From CAZGSN01 sp964371655 (GTDB taxonomy: Bacteria > Desulfobacterota > Binatia > HRBIN30): a DNA stretch of 64,000 nt. The stretch covers positions 1 to 64,000 of the forward strand of contig CAYJOD010000024.1 in assembly GCA_964371655.1 (NCBI GenBank), in the 5' to 3' direction. The notes under the pieces were generated by a model. It was not told the DNA's origin. It did no database searches and saw only the letters and a program-made list of their open reading frames with translations. A program made the translations under genes and the position numbers. Positions 49,540 to 64,000 of this stretch are shown here, piece by piece; position 1 is the stretch's first letter; the number at the start of each line of letters is the position of its first letter.

Positions 49540-49963
49540 GGGCCACTCCTACCGTCTCGGGCCGCTGGCAAAACTGTGTCGCGATCGCGAGCTTTTGCGA
49601 GGCCAGCCGGAATGCATCGCGTGCGATCGCCTCCGACACGCCCTCCATCTCGAAGAGCACGCGACCGGGTTTGATCACCGCGACCCACAACTCGGGTGAG
49701 CCTTTCCCCTTACCCATGCGGGTTTCGGCGGGCTTCTTGGTGAGAGGTTTGTCCGGGAAGACCCGAATCCACACTCTACCGCCGCGTTTGATGTGACGCG
49801 TGATCGCGATTCGAGCGGCCTCGATCTGACGAGCGGTCATCCAGCCACGCGCGATCGCCTTCAATCCGAAGTCGCCGTACGCCAGAGTCGCGCCACGGTA
49901 CGCCGTCCCGCGACGGCGTCCCTTCATCATTTTCCGATACTTTGTTTTCTTGGGCTGTAGCAT
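49529..49963 (-). CDS. rplP: 50S ribosomal protein L16
   Basis: 144 residues: MLQPKKTKYRKMMKGRRRGTAYRGATLAYGDFGLKAIARGWMTARQIEAARIAITRHIKRGGRVWIRVFPDKPLTKKPAETRMGKGKGSPELWVAVIKPGRVLFEMEGV. All L16 landmarks are present, including the loop that reaches the A-site tRNA (around residue 80, KPAETRMGKGKG). Essential for peptidyl-transfer geometry. Confidence 0.98.
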   Translation of the reverse strand: MLQPKKTKYRKMMKGRRRGTAYRGATLAYGDFGLKAIARGWMTARQIEAARIAITRHIKRGGRVWIRVFPDKPLTKKPAETRMGKGKGSPELWVAVIKPGRVLFEMEGVSEAIARDAFRLASQKLAIATQFCQRPETVGVAHAS

Positions 49964-50000
49964 GTTTCGTCAGCCGTATTCGTTCTTGGGCAGCGAGGGC

Positions 50001-50663
50001 TTACCCCGCTACCGCCGCCTTCTGTCTGTCTTCTTCCTTGGTGAGAACCTCACCGCGGAAAATCCAAGCCTTGATCCCAATGATCCCGTATGTGGTCTTC
50101 GCCTCGGCCGTGCCGTAGCTGATGTCGGCGCGCAAGGTGTGCAGGGGAACGCGTCCTTCGCGATACCATTCGGTGCGTGCGATCTCGGCACCCGCCAAGC
50201 GCCCCGCACACTGCACCCGGATGCCCAAAGCACCCATGCGCATGGCACGCCCCACGGCCTCTTTCATAGCACGGCGAAACGCGACCCGACGCTCGAGCTG
50301 CAGCGCGATGTTCTCGGCAACCAGTTGGGAGTCGACATCGGGGCGGCGAACCTCATGAATATTAATGAAGGTCTCGCGCTTCGTAAGCTTCGCGATCTCG
50401 CTCTTCAGCTTGTCGATCTCCGCGCCCTTCTTGCCGATGACAATGCCCGGGCGCGCCGTGTAGATGTTGATCTTGGCCTTATTGGCGGCGCGCTCGATCT
50501 CCACCTTGGAAATGCCGGCGTGATAGAGGCGCAGCTTGAGGAACTTGCGCAGCTTCAGATCCTCGTGAAGTAGATCGGCGTAATCTCGACGCGCGAACCA
50601 TTTCGAGTCCCACTGCTCGATCACCCCAAGCCTAAATCCGCGTGGATGTACCTTTTGACCCAT
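50001..50663 (-). CDS. rpsC: 30S ribosomal protein S3
   Basis: 220 residues: MGQKVHPRGFRLGVIEQWDSKWFARRDYADLLHEDLKLR, the KH domain INIYTARPGIVIGKKGAEIDKLKSEIAKLTKR (GxxG = GKKG), then GVRVQCAGRLAGAEIAR-type C-domain (IRVQCAGRLAGAEIARTEWYREGRVPLHTLRADI). It guards the mRNA entry channel. Start at 50663, 8 bp after rplV. Confidence 0.98.
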   Translation of the reverse strand: MGQKVHPRGFRLGVIEQWDSKWFARRDYADLLHEDLKLRKFLKLRLYHAGISKVEIERAANKAKINIYTARPGIVIGKKGAEIDKLKSEIAKLTKRETFINIHEVRRPDVDSQLVAENIALQLERRVAFRRAMKEAVGRAMRMGALGIRVQCAGRLAGAEIARTEWYREGRVPLHTLRADISYGTAEAKTTYGIIGIKAWIFRGEVLTKEEDRQKAAVAG

Positions 50664-50671
50664 AGAGTCCC

Positions 50672-51016
50672 CTAGGCGCCCTTCGTGCGTTCGTCGACGA
50701 CAATCGTGATGTGGCTGGTCCGCTTCAGCAGCGGCGTGGCGCGACCATGCGCGCGCGGCAAAAAGCGCTTCAGCGTAGAGCCCGCGTCGACCATGATTTT
50801 GCTCACAAACAAGCGATCCACATCGACACGTTGCGTGTTCTCGGCGTTGGCGATGACAGACTTCAGCGTCTTGGTCATCATGCGCGCCGCCTTCTTTGGA
50901 GCGAAGTCCAGAATCATCAACGCATCGCCGACCTTCTTGCCACGGATCATGTCGGCGACGAGACGCGCCTTCTGTGGCGAGATGCGGAGATGCCGGCTGA
51001 CTGCACGCGCTTCCAT
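50672..51016 (-). CDS. rplV: 50S ribosomal protein L22
   Basis: 114 residues: MEARAVSRHLRISPQKARLVADMIRGKKVGDALMILDFAPKKAARMMTKTLKSVIANAENTQRVDVDRLFVSKIMVDAGSTLKRFLPRAHGRATPLLKRTSHITIVV. The beta-hairpin that lines the exit tunnel (KRFLPRAHGRATPLLKR) is wild-type in length, with no sign of macrolide-resistance insertions. Confidence 0.98.
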   Translation of the reverse strand: MEARAVSRHLRISPQKARLVADMIRGKKVGDALMILDFAPKKAARMMTKTLKSVIANAENTQRVDVDRLFVSKIMVDAGSTLKRFLPRAHGRATPLLKRTSHITIVVDERTKGA

Positions 51017-51021
51017 CTTTG

Positions 51022-51318
51022 TTACCTTCCACCTGCGGACGACTTCACATCGGACTTCTTGTCGCCCGAGTGTCCGTGGAATGTACGCGTCGGCGAAAAC
51101 TCACCGAGCTTATGGCCGACCATGGCCTCACTGACAAAGACGGGAATGAACTTACGGCCGTTGTGCACGGCGAACGTATGTCCGACCATACCCGGCGTGA
51201 CCGTCGAACGTCGCGACCAGGTCTTGATGACCTTCTTGTCGCGCGACGCGTTCATCGCGTCCACCTTATTCGCCAAATGCTGATCCACGAACGGACCTTT
51301 TTTTACTGAACGCGCCAC
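51022..51318 (-). CDS. rpsS: 30S ribosomal protein S19
   Basis: 98 residues: MARSVKKGPFVDQHLANKVDAMNASRDKKVIKTWSRRSTVTPGMVGHTFAVHNGRKFIPVFVSEAMVGHKLGEFSPTRTFHGH. A complete S19, head of the 30S near the A-site finger, followed by rplV after 5 bp. Confidence 0.98.
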   Translation of the reverse strand: MARSVKKGPFVDQHLANKVDAMNASRDKKVIKTWSRRSTVTPGMVGHTFAVHNGRKFIPVFVSEAMVGHKLGEFSPTRTFHGHSGDKKSDVKSSAGGR

Positions 51319-51329
51319 CGCTCTGTCTC

Positions 51330-52151
51330 CTACTTACCGCGCCGCTTGACGATGAATCGATCGGTTCGCGGATTGTGCCGCGTCTTGTACCCCTTGGCGG
51401 GCTGCCCCCACGGCGATTGCGGGTGATTCCCCTTCGATCGGCCTTCGCCGCCACCGTGCGGATGGTCGACCGGGTTCATGGCCATCCCGCGCACCTTCGA
51501 ACGTTTGCCCAGCCAACGCGATCTGCCCGCCTTGCCGATGGACACGTTCTCGTGATCGACGTTGCCGACCTGGCCGACGGTAGCACGACAAGCGAGCGGC
51601 ACGTAGCGCAGCTCTCCCGAAGGAAGCTTGAGCAGCGCCCGCGCGCCTTCTTTCGCCATCAACTGGGCCGCGGCGCCGGCGCTGCGCACCAACTGACCGC
51701 CGCGACCGGGTTTGAGCTCGACGTTGTGAACCATCGTACCGGTCGGGATCTGCCGCAACTCGAGAGCGTTACCGGGCTTGATATCGGCGCCGGTACCGGC
51801 GACGACCGGATCGCCGACCTTCAGGCCGACGGGCGCGAGAACGTAGCGCTTGTCACCGTCGACGTAGTTCAGCAATGCCAAGCGTGCCGATCGATTCGGA
51901 TCGTACTCAATGGCGGCAACCTGGGCCGGAACGGTATCCTTGTTGCGCTGGAAATCGATGATCCGGTAGCGCTGTTTGTGTCCACCGCCACGATGCCGGC
52001 TGGTGAGCCGGCCCTCCGAGTTGCGTCCACCGGTGCGCTTTTTGGGCGCAAGCAGACGCCGCTCCGGTTCCTTGTTTGTCAGTTCAGAGAAGTCGAGCAC
52101 GCTCTGAAAGCGTCGCGCGGCTGACGTTGGCTTATACTGGCGTACTGGCAT
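51330..52151 (-). CDS. rplB: 50S ribosomal protein L2
   Basis: 273 residues: MPVRQYKPTSAARRFQSVLDFSELT, GGRNSEGRLTSRHRGGGHKQRYRIIDFQRNKDTVPAQVAAIEYDPNRSARLALLNY, and GMAMNPVDHPHGGGEGRSKGNHPQSPWGQPAKGYKTR, which contains the invariant His (HPHGGGEG) implicated in subunit association and peptidyl transfer. Canonical length. Confidence 0.98.
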   Translation of the reverse strand: MPVRQYKPTSAARRFQSVLDFSELTNKEPERRLLAPKKRTGGRNSEGRLTSRHRGGGHKQRYRIIDFQRNKDTVPAQVAAIEYDPNRSARLALLNYVDGDKRYVLAPVGLKVGDPVVAGTGADIKPGNALELRQIPTGTMVHNVELKPGRGGQLVRSAGAAAQLMAKEGARALLKLPSGELRYVPLACRATVGQVGNVDHENVSIGKAGRSRWLGKRSKVRGMAMNPVDHPHGGGEGRSKGNHPQSPWGQPAKGYKTRHNPRTDRFIVKRRGK

Positions 52152-52153
52152 GG

Positions 52154-52444
52154 CTAGACGTTCTCGAAGAAATCGATGCGCTGGCCTTCGCTCAGCGTCA
52201 CGTAGGCTTTTTTCCAGGCCGGCCGGTTCCCCATCCATTTGCCAACCCGGCGCAACTTCCCCAGGTAGTTCATGGTGCGGACCTTCTCGACCTTCACCTT
52301 GAAATAAACTTCAACCGCCTGACGGATCTCGATCTTATTGGCGTCGCGGTGAACGCGGAACACATACTGGTTCCCCGCCTCGTTGACGAGGGTACCTTTC
52401 TCGGAAATCAGAGGCGACGCGACGACGGTGGCTAGGTCTCTCAT
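52154..52444 (-). CDS. rplW: 50S ribosomal protein L23
   Basis: 96 residues: ATVVASPLISEKGTLVNEAGNQYVFRVHRDANKIEIRQAVEVYFKVKVEKVRTMNYLGKLRRVGKWMGNRPAWKKAYVTLSEGQRIDFFE. The docking site for trigger factor and SRP at the tunnel exit. 2-bp gap to rplB and 4-bp overlap with rplD. Confidence 0.97.
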   Translation of the reverse strand: MRDLATVVASPLISEKGTLVNEAGNQYVFRVHRDANKIEIRQAVEVYFKVKVEKVRTMNYLGKLRRVGKWMGNRPAWKKAYVTLSEGQRIDFFENV

Positions 52445-53082
52445 GCCGAAAGCCTCCTTTGCAGGGCTTCAACGGACGCCGGCGTCAACACCAAGTTGTC
52501 GTAGCGCAGGATGTCGTAGACGTTGGCCCCCTCGACGCGCAAGACTTTGACGTTCGGAATGTTGCGCGCCGCACGCTCGAGGGAGTCGTTCTTTTCCGGT
52601 ACGACGAAGAGCACGCTCTTCATCCCAAGTGCGGCGACGAGCTGCACCATCAGCTTCGTCTTCGGCGCCTCCAACTCGATCTTATCGAGGACTACGAGCT
52701 GTCCGTCGCGGGTCTTCGCCGACAGGGCCGAGCACAGCGCCGTGCGTCGCGCCGAGGCCGGCATGCGATACGAGTAGTCACGGGGCTGGGGTCCGAATAC
52801 CGAAGCGCCACCGGCCCAAAGCGGAGAGCGGATGCTACCGGCGCGAGCCCGGCCCGTACCCTTTTGCTTCCAGGGCTTCTTGCCGCCGCCGCGCACGAAG
52901 GCGCGGGTCTTGGTCGCATGCGTCCCAGCGCGGCGATTGGCGCGCTGCATATTCACGGTTTCCCACAGCAGGTGCCGGCGCACCGGAGCGCTGAACAGCT
53001 CCACCGGCAAAGTGATTTCTCCGGTTCGCTCGTTGCGCGGCGAGACTACCGGAACCGTTACTGGCTCACGAACGCTTGGCAC
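52441..53082 (-). CDS. rplD: 50S ribosomal protein L4
   Basis: 213 residues: PVELFSAPVRRHLLWETVNMQRANRRAGTHATKTRAFVRGGGKKPWKQKGTGRARAGSIRSPLWAGGASVFGPQPRDYSY is the tunnel-loop region (KPWKQKGTGRARAG). The rest is the globular domain. E. coli L4 also regulates the S10 operon; no S10-leader hairpin is evident upstream of rpsJ here. 17-bp overlap with rplC. Confidence 0.98.
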   Translation of the reverse strand: MPSVREPVTVPVVSPRNERTGEITLPVELFSAPVRRHLLWETVNMQRANRRAGTHATKTRAFVRGGGKKPWKQKGTGRARAGSIRSPLWAGGASVFGPQPRDYSYRMPASARRTALCSALSAKTRDGQLVVLDKIELEAPKTKLMVQLVAALGMKSVLFVVPEKNDSLERAARNIPNVKVLRVEGANVYDILRYDNLVLTPASVEALQRRLSA

Positions 53083-53719
53083 GACTCGCTCCCTTCACGC
53101 TTGGGCGAATGATCACCAGCCCGTTGCGAGCTCCCGGCACCGCACCCCGCACCAGGATGAGGTTTTCGTCGGCGCGCACCGCCACCACGACAATGTTCTG
53201 GGTGGTGATGCGTTCGTTGCCGAGCTGACCGGCCATGCGCTTGCCCTTGAAGACGCGCCCCGGATACGAACGGTTACCAATCGAGCCGCCGTGCCGGAAG
53301 TACTCATGCGTACCATGGCTGCCGGGAAACCCGCTGAAACCATGGCGCTTGATCACACCCGCGTAGCCGCGACCTTTCGAGGTGCCGCTGACGTCGACGA
53401 TGTCCCCCTCTTTGAAGAGGTTCGCGATCGTGATCTCCTGGCCCACCGTATACGACGCCACGTCATCCAGGCGAAACTCGCGGAGGGTCTGGAAGACACC
53501 CTTGCCAGCCTTCACGCAATGATTGCGGAGTGCCTTGCTGGCGCGCTGTGGCTTCTTCTCGCCAAAGCCCAGCTGGATCGCGGCGTACGCGTCGCTCGCC
53601 GGGGTCTTGGTTTGCACCACCGTGCACGGACCCGCCTGGATGACCGTCACGGGGATGAGCACCCCCTTCGGGTCATAGACTTGGGTCATGCCCACTTTCT
53701 TGCCGATTAGTCCCAACAT
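53066..53719 (-). CDS. rplC: 50S ribosomal protein L3
   Basis: 217 residues: MLGLIGKKVGMTQVYDPKGVLIPVTVIQAGPCTVVQ, DIVDVSGTSKGRGYAGVIKRHGFSGFPGSHGTHEYFRHGGSIGNRSYPGRVFKGKRMAGQLGNERITTQNIVVV. The central extension reaches the peptidyl-transferase centre. The Gln that PrmB methylates in E. coli is not evident (family GGNSHGxxxxHRxPGSIG; here GSHGTHEYFRHGGSIG). Confidence 0.98.
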   Translation of the reverse strand: MLGLIGKKVGMTQVYDPKGVLIPVTVIQAGPCTVVQTKTPASDAYAAIQLGFGEKKPQRASKALRNHCVKAGKGVFQTLREFRLDDVASYTVGQEITIANLFKEGDIVDVSGTSKGRGYAGVIKRHGFSGFPGSHGTHEYFRHGGSIGNRSYPGRVFKGKRMAGQLGNERITTQNIVVVAVRADENLILVRGAVPGARNGLVIIRPSVKGASRAKRS

Positions 53720-53767
53720 GGCATGATTACTTTCGAGAACAGACCAAGGCCAGCCGTCTCCACTCCC

Positions 53768-54076
53768 CTACTGCAGCTTAATCTCGACGTCGACACCCGC
53801 GGCCAAGTCGAGCTTGCCAAGGGCATCGATCGTCTGCTGTGTCGGCTCGAGGATATCGATGAGCCGTTTGTGCGTACGGATTTCGAATTGCTCTCTCGAT
53901 TTCTTGTCGACGTGCGGCGAGCGGTTTACGGTAAACCGTTCGATGTGCGTCGGCAACGGAATCGGACCCGCCACGCGGCCACCCGTCTGGCGTACGGTCT
54001 CAACGATTTCTTTCACCGACTGATCAAGCAACCGGTGGTCGTACGCTTTCAAGCGTATCCTGATTTTCTCGTTCAT
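53768..54076 (-). CDS. rpsJ: 30S ribosomal protein S10
   Basis: 102 residues: KIRIRLKAYDHRLLDQSVKEIVETVRQTGGRVAGPIPLPTHIERFTVNRSPHVDKKSREQFEIRTHKRLIDILEPTQQTIDALGKLDLAAGVDVEIKL. Full S10/NusE, which also serves in NusB-NusG antitermination. It follows tuf by 55 bp. The loop HVDKKSREQFE is the usual tetracycline/tigecycline-associated loop, wild-type in length. Confidence 0.98.
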   Translation of the reverse strand: MNEKIRIRLKAYDHRLLDQSVKEIVETVRQTGGRVAGPIPLPTHIERFTVNRSPHVDKKSREQFEIRTHKRLIDILEPTQQTIDALGKLDLAAGVDVEIKLQ

Positions 54077-54131
54077 GCGTCCGCCAAACCTCTACTAGCT
54101 GCTCGCGATCTCAAACGTGGAGCGGGTATCC

Positions 54132-55322
<1,191 letters not shown>

Positions 55323-55356
55323 ATGTCTTGCCTCCGCGCTCTACCGTTTACTCCGC

Positions 55357-57438
<2,082 letters not shown>

Positions 57439-57507
57439 ACGTAACTATCCACAGCACGAGCTTTCTGTTCGGTGCCGCGCTTACTCCTAGAACCCTTGGG
57501 TTACCGA

Positions 57508-57978
57508 CTACCAACGATAATGCGCAAACGCCTTGTTGGCGTCCGCCATTCGATGGGTGTCGTCTTTCTTCTTGATCGTCGATCCACGATTGCTGGCAGT
57601 GTCCATCAATTCGGCCGCCAGGCGCTCCGACATCGATTTCTCGTTCCGTGCCCGCGCGTTCTGCACCAACCATCGCATTGCCAACGAAGTTCGGCGCGTC
57701 GGCCGCACTTCCACGGGAACCTGATAGGTAGCACCACCAACACGACGCGAGCGCACCTCGACGGCGGGCTTGGCGTTATCCAGAGCGCGCTTGAAAATCC
57801 CGAGAGGATCTTCCTTGGCACGCGCTTGAATCATGTCGAGCGAGCCGTAGAAGATCTGCTCGGCCGTACTCTTCTTTCCGCCCGACATCATCGAGTTGAT
57901 GAACTTGGCGACCATGCGATCGTGAAACTTGGGATCGGGCAAAATCTCCCGACGCCGCACTTCTCCTTTGCGGGGCAT
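57508..57978 (-). CDS. rpsG: 30S ribosomal protein S7
   Basis: 156 residues: MPRKGEVRRREILPDPKFHDRMVAKFINSMMSGGKKSTAEQIFYGSLDMIQARAKEDPLGIFKRALDNAKPAVEVRSRRVGGATYQVPVEVRPTRRTSLAMRWLVQNARARNEKSMSERLAAELMDTASNRGSTIKKKDDTHRMADANKAFAHYRW. It nucleates the 30S head. Exactly the usual 156-residue length. Confidence 0.99.
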   Translation of the reverse strand: MPRKGEVRRREILPDPKFHDRMVAKFINSMMSGGKKSTAEQIFYGSLDMIQARAKEDPLGIFKRALDNAKPAVEVRSRRVGGATYQVPVEVRPTRRTSLAMRWLVQNARARNEKSMSERLAAELMDTASNRGSTIKKKDDTHRMADANKAFAHYRW

Positions 57979-58002
57979 ACGCTACTCGTCTCCAGCCGAT
58001 TG

Positions 58003-58374
58003 CTACTTCGGGCGCTTCGCGCCGTACTTTGATCTACCCTGCTTGCGATCCTGCACACCGATCGAATCGAGTGTGCCGCGCACGATGTGATACCGTACAC
58101 CTGGAAGGTCCTTGACGCGGCCGCCGCGAATCAGCACCACCGAGTGCTCCTGCAAATTATGGCCAATGCCGGGGATATAGGTCGTGACCTCGATCCCGTT
58201 CGTGAGGCGAACGCGGGCCACTTTGCGCAGAGCGGAGTTCGGCTTCTTCGGCGTCTGCGTATAAACACGCGTGCACACCCCACGTTTTTGGGGCGACGAT
58301 TGTAGGGCTGGGGCCCCGGTGCGGCGGCGTTGAATCGCACGCCCTTGTTTCACGAGCTGGTTAATCGTTGGCAT
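58003..58374 (-). CDS. rpsL: 30S ribosomal protein S12
   Basis: 123 residues: MPTINQLVKQGRAIQRRRTGAPALQSSPQKRGVCTRVYTQTPKKPNSALRKVARVRLTNGIEVTTYIPGIGHNLQEHSVVLIRGGRVKDLPGVRYHIVRGTLDSIGV. The lysines of TPKKPNS and VKDLPG, changed in streptomycin-resistant strains, are wild-type. The methylthio-Asp site (VKDLPGVR) is present. First gene of the str group, behind a promoter candidate at 58415-58443. Confidence 0.99.
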   Translation of the reverse strand: MPTINQLVKQGRAIQRRRTGAPALQSSPQKRGVCTRVYTQTPKKPNSALRKVARVRLTNGIEVTTYIPGIGHNLQEHSVVLIRGGRVKDLPGVRYHIVRGTLDSIGVQDRKQGRSKYGAKRPK

Positions 58375-58414
58375 TTCATTTCCTACAGATCTGCGTGCGC
58401 GAAGCGAACCGTTT

Positions 58415-58443
58415 CTAATAAAAAAACAGACTCAGCAAGTCAA
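58415..58443 (-). promoter_or_regulatory. Sigma-70-type promoter candidate for rpsL-rpsG-fusA-tuf
   Basis: On the minus strand TTGACT (58443-58438), a 17-base spacer ending in seven T, then TATTAG (58420-58415), about 40 bp before the rpsL start. The -35 lies 2 bp after the rpoC stop. The same T-run preceded by GACT-TGCTG-AGTC could alternatively be a weak terminator for rpoBC; both readings may hold. Confidence 0.5.
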
Positions 58444-58445
58444 GG

Positions 58446-62582
<4,137 letters not shown>

Positions 62583-62602
62583 GCTACCTCCTTGCGACTG
62601 CC

Positions 62603-64000
62603 CTATTCGGCAGGCTTCTCTTCGAGCAGTTCGACATCCAGGGCGAGGCTCTGCAGTTCCTTCATCATGACGTTGAAGGATTCCGGCAGACCCGGCTCGA
62701 GTACGTTCTCGCCCTTGACGATGGCCTCGTACATACGGGTTCGCCCGGCGACGTCGTCCGATTTGACTGTCAGCATCTCTTGCAGGCTATAGGCTGCACC
62801 GTAGGCCTCGAGGGCCCACACTTCCATTTCGCCGAGACGCTGCCCGCCGAACTGGGCTTTCCCGCCCAATGGCTGTTGGGTTACCAACGAGTACGGCCCA
62901 GTTGAGCGCGCGTGGATCTTGTCGTCGACCAAGTGATGGAGCTTGAGCATGTACATGATGCCCACCGTCACCGGCTGCGCAAAGATCTCGCCCGTCCGTC
63001 CGTCTCGCAACTGCGCCTGCCCACTCACCGGTAAGCCGGCCTTCTTGAGCCACGCGAAGATCTCGGCCTCGCCACAACCGTCGAACACCGGCGAGGCGAC
63101 GTGCACGCCTTTGGATGCCTTGCGGGCCAGCTTCGCCAACTCGTCGTCTTTGAGACCGTCGACGAAGTCGGCGTGCTCCTTGCCGTACAAATCCTTCAGC
63201 TTCGAGCGCGCCTCGGACGCGGTGACCGCACCCGTCAGATAGCCGCCCATTTGCACGCCCAGCGACTGCGCCGCCCATCCCAAGTGGGTCTCGAGAATTT
63301 GGCCGACGTTCATACGCGAGGGAACACCAAGCGGGTTGAGAGCAATGTCCACCGGAGCACCATCCTCCAGGTAGGGCATGTCCTCTTCGGGAAGAATGCG
63401 CGACAGGACGCCTTTATTGCCGTGGCGCCCGGCCATCTTGTCACCCACCTGCAGCTTACGCTTGATGGCGACGAAAACCTTCACCATCTTGATCACGCCG
63501 GGGGGCAACTCGTCTCCACCCTTGAGGCGTTCGATCTTCTCTTGGAACACCATGCGAATCAGCGACAGCTGCTCCTGCATGGCCTCACAGACTCGGACTA
63601 GCTCTTCTTCAATGCGCTCGTCAGCGACCTTGATCTCGCCCCACAGAGACGTAGGGATATCGTTGAAATCGTCGGCGGCGATGACTTGCCCCTTCGGCAA
63701 CAGCACCTTGCGGGTATCATCGGTGAGTCGAGCCGAAGTCTCCTTGCCAACGAGGAGGCGACGAACCTTCTTCAGCGTCGTCTCTCGAATAATACGTTGC
63801 TCGTCTTGCTGATCTTGCTTGAGCTTGGCAACCTCGTCGTCCTCGATCGCCTTCGAACGCTCATCCTTGGATACACCCTTACGCGAGAAGACACGAGCGT
63901 TGATCACCGTTCCCTCGACGCCGGGGGGCACCTTGAGTGACGTGTCGCGAACTTCACCGGCCTTCTCACCGAAGATCGCGCGTAGCAGCTTCTCTTCCGG
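62603..64000 (-). CDS. rpoB: RNA polymerase beta subunit, C-terminal part (window-truncated)
   Basis: Only the last 465 residues lie in the window; the gene continues beyond 64000. VGDKMAGRHGNKGVLSRILPEEDMPYLEDGAPVDIALNPLGVPSRMNVGQILETHLGWAA is the switch/clamp region, and FGGQRLGEMEVWALEAYGAAYSLQEMLTVKSDDVAGRTRMYEAIVKGENVLEPGLPESFNVMMKELQSLALDVEL is the C-terminal clamp segment. The rifampicin-binding region is outside the window. The reading frame is open to the edge. Confidence 0.99.
   Translation of the reverse strand, partial: PEEKLLRAIFGEKAGEVRDTSLKVPPGVEGTVINARVFSRKGVSKDERSKAIEDDEVAKLKQDQQDEQRIIRETTLKKVRRLLVGKETSARLTDDTRKVLLPKGQVIAADDFNDIPTSLWGEIKVADERIEEELVRVCEAMQEQLSLIRMVFQEKIERLKGGDELPPGVIKMVKVFVAIKRKLQVGDKMAGRHGNKGVLSRILPEEDMPYLEDGAPVDIALNPLGVPSRMNVGQILETHLGWAAQSLGVQMGGYLTGAVTASEARSKLKDLYGKEHADFVDGLKDDELAKLARKASKGVHVASPVFDGCGEAEIFAWLKKAGLPVSGQAQLRDGRTGEIFAQPVTVGIMYMLKLHHLVDDKIHARSTGPYSLVTQQPLGGKAQFGGQRLGEMEVWALEAYGAAYSLQEMLTVKSDDVAGRTRMYEAIVKGENVLEPGLPESFNVMMKELQSLALDVELLEEKPAE

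Overview
The window is a GC-rich bacterial chromosome segment. Its right third (39.0-64 kb) is a long leftward run of housekeeping genes: rpoB (3' part) - rpoC - rpsL - rpsG - fusA - tuf - rpsJ - rplC/D/W/B - rpsS - rplV - rpsC - rplP - rpmC - rpsQ - rplN/X/E - rpsN(Z) - rpsH - rplF/R - rpsE - rpmD - rplO - secY - adk - map - rpmJ - rpsM/K/D - rpoA - rplQ, ending in a rho-independent terminator near 39.04 kb. All ribosomal genes look intact. Gene order and protein types suggest a deltaproteobacterium-like lineage. The left part's mix (F420/LLM oxidoreductase, TesB, APH-like kinase, acyl-CoA synthetase, standalone hotdog thioesterase) resembles uncultured Binatota/Desulfobacterota-type genomes; that placement is inference only.

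The left two thirds are small transcription units. 0.1-4.1 kb: a PspA-like protein, an NtrC-type sigma-54 response regulator, a membrane histidine kinase and a 52-residue membrane peptide, all leftward. 4.3-7.9 kb: a SurA/PpiD-like isomerase overlapping a HupE/UreJ-like membrane protein, then a zinc alcohol dehydrogenase. 8.1-15 kb: acyl-CoA and lipid enzymes, plus a standalone NFACT-R protein. 15.5-18 kb: a divergent DegT aminotransferase / Gfo-Idh-MocA pair. 18.1-22.5 kb: a 1464-residue secreted protein with three copies of a Cys-containing module, Pro/Thr linkers and a glycine-rich domain. 22.8-39 kb: a lipoprotein hydrolase, a hotdog thioesterase, an HxlR regulator with a molybdopterin oxidoreductase behind a perfect palindromic operator candidate, a beta-barrel candidate, two c-type cytochromes, a GST, a zinc-ribbon protein, a DUF4336 protein, an IlvE-like aminotransferase, a DUF433/DUF5615 pair, a divergent TrpF paralogue, a carboxymuconolactone-decarboxylase-like protein and a Tam-like methyltransferase.

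The most unusual property lies between the genes. Nearly every intergenic space in the left two thirds, and even the rpoA-rplQ gap inside the ribosomal operon, carries short tandem repeats. Most have a strict 7-bp period but unrelated unit sequences (TTCACGC, TCTCGTA/GAGATAC, CCGGAAA, GCAATCC/GAAATCT, GGGCTCG, AAAGGGA and others), often paired as inverted arms. They resemble in format the heptanucleotide STRR repeats of cyanobacteria. Several run into genes and supply the N-terminus (HupE), the stop codon (FMN split-barrel protein) or the C-terminus (TrpF-like). Separate dispersed elements are also present: a 117-bp repeat in two copies, a 142-bp element with 15-bp perfect terminal inverted repeats, and a pair of similar elements flanking the tam gene. 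I saw no tRNA, rRNA, CRISPR array, transposase or prophage gene.
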